Source of the DNA: Otis tarda
Taxonomy: Eukaryota; Chordata; Aves; Otidiformes; Otididae
NCBI GenBank assembly: GCA_026413225.1
Contig: CM048554.1
Coordinates: forward strand, 12,065,463 to 12,129,462
DNA length: 64,000 nucleotides
Direction: 5' to 3'
A program made the position numbers and the translations under genes. Of this stretch, positions 26,446 through 40,387 are shown piece after piece; the first letter of the stretch is position 1; each line of letters opens with the position of its first letter. Below the pieces are notes generated by a model that saw only the letters and a program-made list of their open reading frames with translations, was not told the DNA's origin and ran no database searches.

Positions 26446-29400
26446 CAGGTATTTCTGTCCTGGAGAACATGTGACTGTGGCATAACCAGGCACAGCTCAC
26501 AGCTTCTTGGCCATAGAGACAGAACTGACTGTTGCTGCCTTGGGAAGCCAAGTCCACCCTTTCTTAATGCCAGAAGGCCTCCCTTGCCAGAGCCACACAG
26601 GGAAACCCCCCTGAGATGTCTGCAACATGTGCACCCAAGCACAGACCAATACTGGACCTGGGCACTGAAATTCAATTGTCAGGGCTGTCCCTGGCAGGTT
26701 TCTAGCTTGTGCAAATTAACCCTCATCCAGAAGGTTTCTGGGCATGGCTTGGGAATTAGCAAAAGTCAGGGAGAGCTCCCAGGAGGCCATGTGGAGTAGC
26801 CACCATCTTTTGGCAGCTGAGAGAATTCAAGGATATGGACACAAGCTCTTCCCTGACAGTTGGCCTCAGACCCAGAGAAAGGCCCTGGGTGTGATTAATT
26901 TATGAGAATAGTTGTGGCCTCTGAGAACTTCCTTTCTAAGCTGGGTCTCAACTCCAGCCCTTCTCTGGCTTTTTTCTAACTTGCTACAGATAGCCAATTC
27001 CCTTCTTTTCTATCATTTTGTGATTCCCTGCACAGCAGCACTTGCATATTTTCTGCCCTCGTGTTGTTGTGCTCCTGCTAGCTCCCTTGCCCCATCTCAC
27101 ATTTCTCCTGCAGAAGCCTTTGGGGCAGGGGCTGTGTTCCTTCTGCAGTACAGTGCCTGGACCTCCCAGGCTTGTTTTAGTGAGATAAAAATGACAACTA
27201 CATTGTTCTGTAGTAAGCAGAGCAAACACTAAATAGGTCTTCTGCTTGTGGCTGGAAGCAAAAATTATGATTTCTTTTTACAGATTTCTCTCTGCCATCA
27301 GTGTCACCCCTTGCCATGGTTGTACCTGCTTCTACTCTCAGAAAAGGCAGGTATTGCCCAGAATGGCTGTGCCAAAGCATGGTATTCCAGCCTGGAGTAG
27401 AAATACCTTCCTGTGCTGAAAGCCTCACTGCTGCAATGTAATAAGTCATCAGTAAATGCTAGAAAAAATCTCATTCTGGGCATTTAAACTCGATTTGCTT
27501 CCTGGAGCTAGCTAAATGGCTGCAGACACATGCTGCTGTGCTCAGGGAACCGCAGGGAGAGGAGTCTGATCTATTGCAAAAGCTCAAGGTCATGTTTTGA
27601 CCCAAACCAGGAAAGGGATCATCACTTGTGTAGTGATGAATTCTCCTCATTTGCTGAGGCAACTTCTGTCACAACTGCAGAAAGAAAAAAAAAAAAGGTA
27701 AGTCAGATGGGTGGAGAGACCTCCAGAGAGCCTGTGGAGATGCCGTGAGCACCTTGACTTCTAGAGCTGTGATAACAGTTGGTGGTGCATAAGGAGGACA
27801 CAGCCCAGCGTAGCTCTGCACCCAGGTTGTGTAGGCATTGAGGAAACAGAGAGTTTGAATATACCTGGCCTGGAGTCAGCAAGAGGGGTGAAAATGGGAT
27901 CCCTTCCTCTGCTTTGGCACTGTTTATTCAGAACAGAACATTTTAAGGCTATCCTTCTTGGCCTTTTGGAAGAACAATGGCTAAATGCTGCCTTTGAGGA
28001 ACTTGTGCCTCTCTTCCCTCATCTCTGCACCTCTTAGTAAAGCCTTTTCTTTCAGCCACATGGCTCGGCTTTTGGGAACTTTCTGGGAGTCACCCAGTGC
28101 AGGTCTCCGTGGCTGCAGGTCCTGGCTGAGCCTGCATGGATGGTGAGGGCAGGTCAGAAAAATAGAGACGCAGGTTGGAAAGCAAGAAGCCTAAGTGGAT
28201 GGAGTAGGGTGTGTATCACTGTGGCTTCATCCTAGACCACTGACTTTCCCAAGCAGGCTAGAGCCTGGAGTCCCAGGTTAGCACAGCTGCAGGGGCGGAG
28301 AGGCAGAGAGCAGCTGGGTGGGCAATGCCGCAGCAGGAACTCTTTCCTGCAACCAAAGTTTAGGATTATTACAAGGACAAAACTATGAGGAACAAACTGG
28401 TCTCTCACACATACAAGGTATGGGTTCCTGATGCTGGTCTGGGTTCACTAAATGCCAGACCATAAGCAGTAGGTGCATCCCAGTGCCACTTCAGCTGTCT
28501 GCAGGGCTGTCTGGGGACTCCTTGGGCCACCCTCAGCTTTGCTCCTTGGGACTTTTTGTCTTCTTTATCCCATTGCAGTTGCTACCTGATAGAGACAGCA
28601 CCAAGCTCCAGTGACTAGGGCATGAATGGGAGTCAGAAAAACTAGTTTCTGTTCCCATCTCTGCTACTGATTTGCTGTATATCCATGAGTAGTTAATTAA
28701 GCCTCAGCTTTCCCCACTTTAGAACTGTGATAATTACATTTATCTCTCTTTGTGAAGAGCAAGGGCTTGGAGACATTTGAATAACAGCCCTCAAAGATCC
28801 AAGTGTTGTTGTAGTTAGTTATAATAATCTTGGCCCTCCCTGAATTTATAAAAGTTCTCCTGTTCCAGCGACTCTGTTTCATAGACAAGACAGAGGAACC
28901 AGGAGCATAATTACAGAGTGACGCCATTTTCTGCTGCGGGCTCCTTACGTTGCATTTATTCGGCTAAACCCAGCTCACCTCCAGCCTGCTAGTTACCATG
29001 CACAGGTCCCAAGGGATCTGGCAGTATTGCAATGATTCGACCAGCACTGAAACCAGCTAGGTTTTTTGTCATGCTGTGGTGTTTACAAAGCATCATAATA
29101 GCTTTTAACTTCTGAAATAACAGTGCAAAGTACTAACCTACATGGATTCTGGCATTGCATAAATTACCTTTTTTCAGAACAAGGGATGAAAATAAGATAC
29201 TGCTCTTCGTAGGTGTTTAGCACCTTGGTTTCTGTTTAGGTGCCTAAATTTCAATGAAACTGTGCGCTCTACAGAGCAAATAGGTCAAGTATTACTGATG
29301 TTTACAGTGATGAGCCACTCTGAGCCTCATGAGAGACTTCGTGTACGGGGCCAGTGGGGAAATCTTACCCCTTACGCTCCGTGTGAGCTTGCTTTGTGGA

Positions 29401-30437
29401 CTGCAAGCTCCAGGCTTAATTTTCTACCTAAGTAATACTCCCGAGGGCTTACAAAGTCTGAGGCAGAACTCACTGCTTTTGCTGCTAATAGATACTAAAA
29501 TGTGAGCGAGCTATAACCTCTATATCAACAACAATATTTAATACATTAATCAACACTGGAGAACAATCCTGGGCGCTGGGAGCAGATCTGGGCTGTTTAA
29601 TCCCTTAGAAACCTGCCTGGTTTGACCCAGAAGTCTCCCCAGACAACTGCAGGGGTTAGCACAGAGCACAGACCTTTCTTGCAGTGTGGTTTGCGTGTGC
29701 CTGCTCTGCACTGGAAGCTTAGTGGGGTTTGTGGTATGGACAAAAATCTATAGGATGGGTCCCAGAAACCTCAAAAGCTCTGTCGTGCTTTTGGATGCAA
29801 ATAAAGGAGATACCTAGCAGAAACGATTAATTGCACAGGTCAGATGTGCTGCTCCAGAACTTAAAAGCTCTGAAAGAAGAGGGAAGTGTCTGCATTTGCA
29901 AATGTGGCTGAGTCTGTGTGGGTGTGAGTGTAAACAGGGGGAAAAACCTTCCAAGAAAATCATGGAATATCCACCACCAGAATACAAGGAAAAGAGATGC
30001 CAAGATCTTTGAATTAATTATTCTCAGTGAATCACTCTTACAGTTAAAAGCCATACCAGCATTTCCAGAAAAACTTTCAGTTCGGTATATATAAACAAAT
30101 GTAAAGAAAACAAACTAAGAGCCAAGAAAATTTGAAGATAAAAGGCTTGAGATAATAAGATTAAAGATGTGAACTGGAGACTGTGCTTCTACAACCCTTG
30201 ACGTTCGTGGCTAAGTTTCTACAAAATACTCCTACTCTGACCTGCTGGCCTCAGTCAGCGTAAGCCTATAGACCAGAAATCTTGCCGCAACCCCCCTCAC
30301 TGTGCAGGCGCAGAGCCACAAGTTTTACGTTTGTGCAGGTATTTAACTGCTTCGGATCTGGGTTTAAAGAGATAATTACAGGCAAGGAGCTAAGTGCTTT
30401 GAACTTGGGCGGTGATCCCCAAACCATGCACGCCCTG

Positions 30438-30449
30438 CCCCCCCCCCCC
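30438..30449. repeat. C12 homopolymer
   Basis: Twelve consecutive cytosines; a simple-sequence tract whose length may be uncertain in the assembly. Confidence 0.85.
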
Positions 30450-31093
30450 AGCTTACTACTCTCCAGCTCACTTCATTCCTTACCAAGGATCCCAAGATGT
30501 TGCCTTTCCCACCCCTGCTTCTTATCAGGACCTCGGTCTCGTCCATGTGCATATCATACTTGCTCCTCATGCGTAGTCCATGATTTTAAAGTCTTGAGCT
30601 AATACGCGTTCCAAAATAGATTAAAAATCTAAAGAACATGTGGGAAGAAACAGGGCAGAAGTTTTATGAAGTGTTTATTTTGCTTTACACCCTAGATTTA
30701 CAGCTGATGAACTCACAAGTAGTCATCTGTTATCCTTACTCTGGTTGAACGAACAGTTTTATCTGAAAAGGGAATGGATGGATTAACGCACTTGACCTTA
30801 ATTATCCCACAGTTTTAAGTGTTATTCAGGTGGTGGTAGAAAATGCCTATCAGTTTTAAGCCTCTGTTTTCTAGGAAACCACAAAGTGAGTGTGTCTACA
30901 AGAAAAGCACACTCATAGGACAGGCAATGAACACATCAGGGGTTGGTGGGCATGTTGGTGTGATTCTTCCCACTAAAAACAGTCACAGTTTGCATGCACC
31001 ACACTTTCGTAAGTGTATTGCTGCACTATTGCTGTTGCATCTGTCAGAGGTTGTGTCAGCCAGAGTAATAAACCAAGAAACAAACTAAGTCTT

Positions 31094-31795
31094 TCATAGA
31101 ATCATAGAATGGTTTGAGTTGGAAGGGACCTTCAAAGGTCATCTAGTCCAACCGCCCTGCAAGAAGCAGGGACATCCCCGACTAGATCAGGTTGCTCAGA
31201 GCCTCATCCAGCCTGGCCTTGAACGTTTCCAGGGATGGGGCATCCACCACCTCTCTGGGCTACCTGTTCCAGTGTTCCATCACCCTCAGTGTAAAAAATT
31301 TTTTCCTAATATCCAATCTAAATCTACCTCCCTCTATCTTAAAACCATTACCCCTCGTCCTATCACAACAGGCCCTACTGAACAGCCTCTCCCCATCTTT
31401 CTTGTAGGCCCCCTTGAGGTATTGGAAGACCGCTATCAGGTCTCCCCGGAGCCTCCTCTTCTCCAGGCTGAACAGCCCCAACTCTCTCAGCCTGTCCTCA
31501 TAGGAAAAGTGCTCCAGCCCTTTTATCATCTTCGTGGCACTCCTCTGGACCTTCTCCAACTGGTCCTTCTTCTGTTGGGGGCTCCAGAACTGGACACAGT
31601 ACTCCAGGTGGGGTCTCACCAGGGCAGAGTAGAGGGGGAGAATCACCTCCCTCGACCTGTTGGCCACGCTTCTTTTGATGCAACCCAGGATGTGGTTGGC
31701 CTTCTGGGCCGCAAGGGCGCATTGCCGGCTCATGTTGAGCTTCTTGTCCACCATTAAGTTTTTCCCTAAGAAGTGTTTACTCAGGCCCACTCCAA
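31094..31795 (-). mobile_element. CR1 LINE, 5'-truncated, with an intact ORF2 C-terminal frame
   Basis: The antisense CR1 tail ('tcatagaatcatagaatggt') begins the element on the plus strand. The minus strand carries an uninterrupted frame of 176 codons at 31260-31790 that includes [38 protein letters not shown] and [10 protein letters not shown], the known end of CR1 ORF2. Compared with the copy at 22.3 kb it has no premature stop, which suggests a younger insertion. The endonuclease and the catalytic core of the reverse transcriptase are absent, so it cannot move by itself. Confidence 0.95.
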
Positions 31796-34700
31796 ATGTT
31801 GAAAAAGATTAGAGATTCTCTGAAGAGTTCACACCTTCTGATATAGCCAAAACAGACAAGGGGAAAAGGAAAAGCTTGTGCAATAATAGTGATGGGCTAA
31901 CGCACTGCAACAAAAACATTTCAGCCTGAGAGGACGCTGCTGCAATCATTGGCTGCCGGCGGGGCAACATGCCAAAATGCTTCTGAAACGTGACTGCTGG
32001 TGTAGATGAGCAATAAGAAAATGTCTTGCATGCCAGTGCAAACCTCTGCTATCCCAACACAAAACAAAGAGGGAATGCGAACGAAAGCCTTGCATAGTTA
32101 GCTTGAAGATGAGCCTTCGTTTTCTGACACGCATGCCACCCAGCAAAGTGAGAGACAGAAGGCAACAGGCTCATTCTCCAGCTTATAAATAGCGAAAAGC
32201 CCTGCGTATGTAGTTCTTCTGAAACTGTTGCTCTGAAAATGAAAATCTGGCCTGGTTACGTAAGGCTTCTGCTGTGTCAGAGCAATTCTGCTTCACATGA
32301 AGCAGGACATGACCGTGCCCCTGGCTGGAATGCCAGGGGTTTAATTACCGCCTCGGCTGCTGACATCCCCGCCAACCTCGTACAAGTCATGACATCAGCT
32401 GGCGAAATCTGTTTTGAGTCTGTAAAATTAAGCCGAGTACGTGCTGGCCCCTACCCCTTCTCCTGCCTGTGTGGATGCTACGCCTCCCTGGACAGAGCTG
32501 CTCTCCTACATGGTGTACAGTGCTAAGCATAAAGGGAGAGGAGCAGGCTGAGATAAAATCCCCCACTGGCAAATACAAATTGGTTGGGTCTTTTTCCCTC
32601 CCTTGGTTTCACGTTTTTCCCTTGCAGGCTTTCCACATTGCCTTAGCCTTGAAGACTTCTTCTGTAACTGGAGCCCACATCAGCCAGCAGCGATGCTACA
32701 TCTGAAGAGAAAAGAATCACAGACCTTCCAAGGCAGAGCTTTTCTGGTGTATTTTCTGCTTGCTATCTGTTTACAGGGAAACATCCTTAGGGCAAGAGCC
32801 TTCTGTGTTCTGGGTTATATTCTGTCGGTACCTATCAGATAATAAAGCTGGTTTTAATTAAGACAGGCTGAGCAGGGTCTGGTGCCGTATACCTGCAGTG
32901 GGCACAGTGCCCAGGCGAGTGGGAGGTGAAACTAGCAGCCTGGAGATCTACTGAGGATCTCAGGGGTCAAACACAGGATTTATCTAGCCGATGCTGGATG
33001 TTTACACTCTAAGTTGCAGATCTGTGCTCCTTTATAACCCAGCAAGTAGAAACAGGTTATTCTAGACCACGGTTCATCCCATCCTAAAATCCTTTATACA
33101 GCAAGTCTCCGGTATAAAGTTGTTGGTGCTGGAGCTGGACAGGCTAAGGTAGTGAGAATGAGTCTGGCTCCAACTCACTTGACACCCATAGTTGCCCTTG
33201 TCGATATGGTGATGGTGAGGATTGAGTGGTCTGTGAATGAAAAATAGTACCAGGCTTATTTTGTTTAGGGTTTTGCTGAATTGCAGTACCGACTTTCCCA
33301 ACATATAAACAAAAACCATGTTCTTGCTAGCATAATTTATACCAATTCCCAGAACCATGCAAACACAGGCATTTTTATGCTGGAACAACCACATGTACCT
33401 CTTCTACGCAAAGTCTTTAACATTTGAACTGCATAAAAACGTCATTAGAAATTACTCTTTCCCCAAGTGAGGCTTTCCCACAAAAAGCATTTCTAAAGGA
33501 GCTGTACCCTCAGCAAAGAGAACCAGATACATATCCCTGTCAGAACACGTGGAAGGAACAAGCACCAATATCTCACTGACACTTTTGTGCTGTGAAGCCT
33601 GCCAGGTTAGGAAGTGGATTTACACATAAAAAAGCTACCCAGCTATTCTCTGGCACAAATGCATGTGATAGAGCAGCTCTGATGGAATAAAAACTTTGTA
33701 CAGCACCACTGTTATTGTATATTGATCCAGAGTGTCCGCAGGGTCTGTCCATTTAACTAGTGTACTACTTTCAAAATGGGTTTTGGTGTGTCCCATCATG
33801 CTGCATTTCTGCTTTTGGAAACACCCGATGGGTTGTTTGAATTGTTTTTTCGTAAGGATGCTGAAATCTTTGCAGCTACTGAAAGAGGTGGCAGGAAACA
33901 TGGGCACCGCAGGACCAGCCACCCTTGCAGGACACTAACTTGCTATTCAGGTCACAGGTTCTGGGAAAATACGGCAACCTTGGCTTTGAAGGGCAAATGG
34001 AAAGATCAGCTCTTCTGCAGATGGTTTGGTCAGTAAATGCCCTTGCCCTCCAGCACTGCTCGTTTAAAAGGCATAGTGCTTCTTTAGGAATAGGAGTGGC
34101 TGGTGACCTCAATATTTAACTAACAATTAAATACAATCATTGTAACACAAGGCAGAAACGTCATTATTTGACACAGATGATTTCAGGAAGAGGGTTGTAC
34201 AGGCAACAGTTTGGGATGTTCGGGTTGCCCTTGGAAAGCCCTCTTCAGTTGGGAAAACCATACCACCCTGGGAGTTGCCCACCAGACTTGCAATGGCAGG
34301 AGGAAGCTACAGAGAAAAGATGGGGGGAGACTAAGAAAAGGGAGTGATGTGGGCAAGTTGGAAGGAGCTGGGAGAGACTTGGAGGAGGGAACAGCTGGAA
34401 AATCTGCTTTAATTATTCAGTGGACAAACAAGGGAGCTCCTCCATCAATAACAATTACTCACCTTGGGCGCTCTGGCCCCAGACTGACAAAGGGTTTAGG
34501 TGTGGTGACAGCAACTCCTGCATCTCCCTTCCAGGTGCCTGGCTTCAGCAGTCAAATGCCCAAACCCCAACTACTAAACTACACCTCCAATATCAGATGC
34601 CATAAGTGCTGGATAATTGCAATTAACACCTATGATGGCCAGTAAGGACAGCTAAGGAAATGGGTTCCCTGCCTCCTTGAAGTTAATTTTGAATCCCACC

Positions 34701-37700
34701 AGTACATGGGCACAAAAGAGGGTTGTTCCTTGCTTTAACTCTCACCTTGCCATGCCAAGGTTCGATGCATCAACCAAAGGGACCAGGGAACTCACCAAAG
34801 GCAAGTTAGACATGGAATTGCTATATTCAGTTTAACAGAGATCAAGCCAGCACCTCCTTTCAAAGTTCCCACGTTGGCTGGAGGGAGGGAAATATTTCTT
34901 GACTTGTCTTGACATCAGACCACTGGGCAGTGAGGAATGTTAGGTTCATGAAACAGAAAAGGTGGAGGACCATGACCATCTAGCCCAGTAATAAGGATAT
35001 TTTCCTGGTAAGGTGTGAAGAAGAGAGGTCTTCAGGTATCCCTTCTCCTTCACCATTTGTGTATCTTCTCCAGATAACTTTTTGAACAACAGCCTGCAAA
35101 GCTTTGCTAGTCTGAGGAACATATTGGTAATCAGTGAAAAGGCTTGGTATTAAGAGAAGAATATTAGTGAAGCCTCTGAGAGTGTAAAACTCAATATCCA
35201 ACAAGTAGAATAGGAGCCATTGCTAATGGGTGAGGGCTTTCCCCAGATAAATCAGATAAATCATCTCACCAAAAGTAACCAGACACACTGGGATCCCATC
35301 CGCTGCAGCTCCCACTGGAAGTGTCCCTCACAGCATGCGGAGAGAGAAAAAATTCTGTTTAGCAAACTTAATTTCACTTGCCAACTCTATGTGGAGATCC
35401 TGTAATTTATAGTCTTCAGCGCTTTTGAAAGCACAGTTTCTCTTGGAGAGAAAGCAAGTGAGAGGTAGCAGACCTGGTTTTTAAACCACTGGCTCAGAGT
35501 TTTTGCTTGGAAAATGGACCTCAGTTTTCCTATCTGGAAAACTGAAGTATGACTAGGTCTTTGAGGTCTGCCCATAAACAATGCCTCTGGGACTTGCAGC
35601 AATAAAAGTATGAAGAGATGCTCTAATCACAGAGATGCTAAACAGTATTATCATAGGTTGCATGATACAATGCACTGTAATATTTAAAACATAAAGAGTA
35701 AAAGTTTGTTCAGTTGATGCATTAAATCTGAGATTAGTAATCTGAAGCAGCAAATGTATTCAGATCTGCTAGCAAACATCACAGAAGAGACACACAAGGC
35801 AAAGAACCTGCAGGCTTTCTAGCAACATTAATCTGTGTTTATACAGCACATTTCACTTGATGATCTAGAAGAGCTTATTATTAAAACTCTCACAACTCTC
35901 CTGTGGGCTAAGAACAACGCTGTGTCTTTTTAATTGATGAGTAACGTGGACTTCAACAAGAAAAAAAAGAGTTGAAGGTCAAAGAGGGTGAATGTCAAAG
36001 CTAGACAAATTTACCCCTACTATCCACCTTTTGTAAATCTCATCTGAAGAAGCAGAAGGCAGACAGGGATGCACTGTTAATCAGAAGATTACGCTGCAAG
36101 CCATTTCAAAGCAGTTACCATGAAGAGTAACTACCACTTGTGTAGCACAGCTTGCGACAGAGGTGGGCAGTCTGTTGCTTGAGCCCAGAACTGACCTCCC
36201 GAGGACAGCACGTCCAGCAGCACCCTGCACACACATAGGCGCGAGGGGCGAACCCAGACAGACGTCTTCATGCAGAGCATGGATGCTCTTACAGACAGAG
36301 GGATCTTGGGTCCTGGCTCCCATTGATTTTGCTGCTTCCAACAATACGAGTAGAGAAGGGAGAATCCCCCAAATTGTGCCTACCTTTCAGAGGCAAATCC
36401 CATCACAAAACCACTCTAAGATCTTTGATTAGCTCACAGCCACATCATGCTGTGAAACCCTATAGACTCATGGAGCAGCTGTCTTCTAGTCCTCAGAGGG
36501 AAAGATGCTCTCCCCTGAGCCATGAGAAGCAATCCTGAAATACCAGGGTGTTCTTTAGAGCAATTGTTTTCAACTTTCACTAGCAGACCTGTGGCATCCA
36601 TGGCCTACCTTTAATGGGTCCATTAAAGCTAAGAAAACCAACCTTTCATCAGTAGGTTTCAATTTACCATCATGGAGGCTGAACAGCCAAAGTATTTTCA
36701 GAGTTCACAAATCAAGAAAGCTTGAAAACCATGACTTCAGAATTTCACTCCAAATTTCCCATTCAATCTCTCCTTCTCACGGTAATGAGATATGATGGGA
36801 CTGTGACCCAAGGCAGCGTGACTGCAAGCGTAAAAAAGTCTTCTCACTCAAGTTATTCATCAAATGAATAACCTGAATGAGTCTCACTTCGTAGTGAGTC
36901 TCTCAGGGCTCAAAGAAGATGCAGCTACAGAGTTGGAAGTCCAATTTTTTGTGTCCCCTTGGGAAGCAGTTTTCTGTAACATTAAACAGTAGTGGCTACG
37001 GAATCAACATTGTGAACATCCTTGCTGTACCACCCTTTATCCACTTTCAGAACTCTGTTACAGAGAAAAAAAGTTCAAAACCACAGATCTACAATATTAA
37101 AATGTTGACTGATTGCATAGTTCCATAGGATAAGGTACCCCCTATATTGCAAAGCCAAGGCAGACGTCTCTGTACATGCATGCATGTGTGTGTACATGTA
37201 AGGACGTGTTCATTGTGACTCTGCTGGCTCACAGTGATCACACCTGACAGAAAGGCTCAAAAGTTCTGAAGTACCCAAAAGTTTTTGGAAAACAGACAAC
37301 AAAGCTAAGGAGCCAGACTCCACCAGTGCCTTTAGTGAGGGAAAGGCCACAGTGGCACCCTGTGATTGCACCATCAAAGGCCAACTATCCTTTAGACACA
37401 AAACCAGAGGAAACCAGGATTCACTGGCTCCACACCTTGTGGCATGATTTGCTGCTCTTCCTACAGTGTTGCTGTGCCTTCATCGCACTTGGGACCTGGG
37501 CTGTCCTGACCAGGTAAGGACGGGTTTGCTCTCTGTTCCCTCATCTCCACCTGAAGTACAGACTCGGGAAACTCCTGCCCTGCTTTGCCACTGACTTGCT
37601 AAGCTACTTTCCCTCTCAGCACCTCTGTTACCTCATCTTTGAATCTCTGAAATGAGAATTATGACCTCTGTGAGACACTTCGATGTCCACAGATGAAGTG

Positions 37701-39123
37701 TGCTGTGGCACATATGCGCATTCTCTCTATTTTAAATGCTAGGTAATATATTGCCGTGTTTTTTTTTTCCTTTTGTCTATTCACCTGATTATTAAAATGG
37801 AAATCAATGAACCACTCCGGGGAAAAAAAAAAAAGGAAAACACTTTGAATCAGCCTTCTCTTTTGAAGATAATTGTGGGAGAGAAAGCAATTTTGAAACA
37901 ATGGATGGCAAAGTGCAATGCTTAGAAACTATAGGGCAGAAGGTATTTATACACCTCACAGATCACTGTTGCAATATTCCTGTTCTCTTCCATTTTCTAA
38001 GTTGTGTACAAAACATGTTTCCAAAATAAATTATTTACTTCTGAACTGCTGCACTGCACAGCAGGATGGCTGTCAGAGCAAAGTGTCGCTAATGGAGGAT
38101 ACCTCATATGATCCAGACGGGAAGACCCATTCAGACTGCAACAAGTCCTGAGTGAGAATACAGCACATGAAAACGATGTGGACAGGCAGCGAAACCCTGG
38201 CTCAATCAGCCACCCAGAGCAGCTTCCATCTCTCCTTTTCTTCTCAGGAATGACCTTGTTCCCTGCCTGGGTAGATGTGCCAATTAGACTGGGGTCTTCT
38301 GAAGGCACTGTTGAAGGATGGAGGGCAGTTGCCAGTCTTATGCTGTACCTGAAGATGTTTGGGACTCAGTCGGATGCTGACTCTGCTCCTAACGCACCAA
38401 AAGCAGCACAACACTTTGGACCAACCAGCGATACCCGGCAAACCCACGGTAGCACTGCAATGCACACATGTGATTGAGTGCAGAATTTGTTCTGCTTGTA
38501 GCTTTAACTGCTGGGGCTGACAATTAAAACGTAAAGGTGTGATTCCCATGTTCCAGGTTTCATTTGCAGGAAGCACTGCAAAAACAGAAATATTAAGGCA
38601 GGTTTTTTAACTTATAGATGAAGAATATTTTCTGTGGAGCTTCTCTAAATAATAAACAGCCTCCACCCTGTCCTAGAGACCATGCAAAGCAACAAAAAGC
38701 CTCTTCCGGGCTGAGCAGAGTCATGCTCAGTTTTGATCTCTCACATTTACAGGAAAATGTACTTTATAAAATCAGCTATATTTAATGAGCTCATTAGGAA
38801 AATAAACAAAGAAAATCCACAAATACAGGCTGAATACATATTGTATAGAGTAGTCTGCAACGTGAATTCATTCATTCACCACTTATTTCATTTGGTTTTG
38901 AACTCACAAGTTCTCTAAATCATAACTGGAAATCTGTAACTCATAACCTGTGACTTGTGCTGATCTGGTGTTTGCTTCCTCGCAGTCTTCAGCCACATCT
39001 CCCTTCTGCAGTGGCCTCGCAAGGCCCTTTGCCAGCTCCTGCAGCACTTCAGGGTGCACTTCAGCGTGCATCTCCACTTGGCTCAAGGCTTCTCTCATCT
39101 CATCCCCCGCCACCTCATCCTAC
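31796..39123. other. Gene-poor stretch
   Basis: No exon with credible splice sites or a recognisable protein was found. Short alternating TG/CA and homopolymer tracts occur (for example near 37171-37200). A minus-strand open frame at 38904-39113 begins immediately beside the duplicated exon-like block at 39124 and may be an eroded continuation of it; this is weak. Confidence 0.45.
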
Positions 39124-39298
39124 CTCCTCCTCTTGCACTAAGGGAACCTCTTCTTTGCTCCAGCCTTTCCCCCAGCTCTCCAGGGCCTGCCACCTCTCAA
39201 GGCTGCTCTTGCTGGGAGCGTCGTGCCCCAGGACGATTGCCACAACCTACACCAGCCTGAAGTGCTCCTGTGGGCTAGGGAGGGTCAGGAGAGTTTTC
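39124..39298 (-). pseudogene. Duplicated exon-like block (second copy of the one at 45594-45768)
   Basis: About 175 bp match 45594-45768 in the same orientation at a constant offset of 6470 bp, with roughly a dozen substitutions. On the minus strand both copies read an open peptide containing LGHDAPSKSSLERWQALESW and continuing to a run of acidic residues (VQEEE). The peptide family is not recognised. Here the block is followed by a GTAGGA sequence where the other copy stays open. It lies downstream of the RhoGAP gene and next to an LTR, so I infer a duplicated exon fragment that is probably non-functional. Confidence 0.6.
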
Positions 39299-39356
39299 AG
39301 ACAGAGCAACCATCATCCCCAGATGTGACCGTGGGATGGGACCTTACTGGGACCTT

Positions 39357-40387
39357 ACTGGTGTAGTTTAGCCCCACTCAGGACCAACCTACACAGTGTC
39401 TTGCTCACTCCCTCCACCCTCCATGGAATAGGGAGAGATAATAAAAAAAAAAACAAACAAACCTGGAGGTTTGAGATAAGGACAGGAAGAGATCATTGAA
39501 GTTACCATTATGGGCAAAACAGACTCCACTTGGGGAAAACTGTTTATTTATCATTAAAAACAAAGTAGGATAATGAGGAAGTGAATAAAAACAACTTCCT
39601 TCCATCCCTACTTCTTCTCAGGTTTAACTTTATGTTCAATTATCTCCACCTCCTTCCCCCTTGACCAGCACAGGGGGAAATAGGGAATGGGGGTTATGGT
39701 CAGTTCAGTACACATCGCTTCACGCTGCTCCTTCCTCCTCGGGGGAAGAACTCCTCACATTCCTCCCCTGCTCCAGCATGGGGTCCCTCCTATGGGCTGC
39801 AGTCCTTCATGAACTGCTCCGGCATGGGTCGTTTTTCCACAGGGGTGCAGTTCCTCCAGAACAGCTGCCCCAGCGGGCCCTCCACAGGCCACAGCCTCCT
39901 TCAGGCTTCGGCCTGCCCCGGCGTGGGGTCCTCCAAGGGCTGCAGGTGGATGTCTGCTCCTCCGTGGGCCTCCCAGCCATTCTTCTCACAAGAAATTCTT
40001 CACAATCAGCTCAGGCAGATGCCTCTCGGGTTCTGTTCACATCTCCTCTCCACTTCTTGCAGCCAGGCCGGGATAAGTCGGGCCCAGACGACCGCCCAGC
40101 AGAAGGCCAGAGGGTGAGGGCTGCAGGGCCCACAAGGCTCACACCTCCCCCTCTCTGCCCCCTCTTCTGTTTCTTCAAATCCTCTCCTTTTTTAAAAACT
40201 ATTTTTCCTGTTCTTAAAAATGTTACCAAAGAGGGAACATTCCGTCACCAAGTGGCTCGGCCCTGACCAGCAGTAGGTCTGCCCTAGGCCCGGCCGAGTC
40301 CAGTGGACAAAGGGGAAACTTCTAGCAGGTTCCTGCAGAAGCTGCCAGCGTAGCACCCCCCTCCCCTTACTAAACAAAACCAACACA
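39357..40387 (-). mobile_element. Solo LTR of an avian ERVL-like endogenous retrovirus (antisense)
   Basis: On the minus strand the element starts at 40387 with TGTGTTGG, the usual 5' TG end of this LTR type. It runs through a GC-rich, internally repetitive middle with repeated 'ctgcagg' and 'gctccggcatgggt'-type phrases. It ends in a 3' part that includes the segment opposite 'gcaaaacagactccacttgg' and 'gagataaggacaggaagaga', known to me from abundant bird LTRs. The length is about 1.0 kb. No gag, pol or env reading frame is attached, so it is a solo LTR. The left boundary near 39357 is approximate. The plus-strand open frame of 201 codons inside it is not taken as a gene. Confidence 0.75.

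Larger units (their letters stand above)
22967..31093. other. Gene-poor stretch between two CR1 copies
   Basis: No supported coding exon was found. It contains a 31-bp perfect-to-near-perfect tandem duplication at 26388-26445 and a C12 run at 30438-30449. Open frames of 60-106 codons show no recognisable family and no paired splice sites. Confidence 0.5.

Noticed and set aside
31119-31757. 212-codon plus-strand open frame
   Set aside because: It is the antisense reading of a CR1 element whose real frame is on the minus strand.
39661-40266. 201-codon open frame on the plus strand
   Set aside because: It lies wholly inside the antisense LTR and comes from its GC-rich internal repeats.
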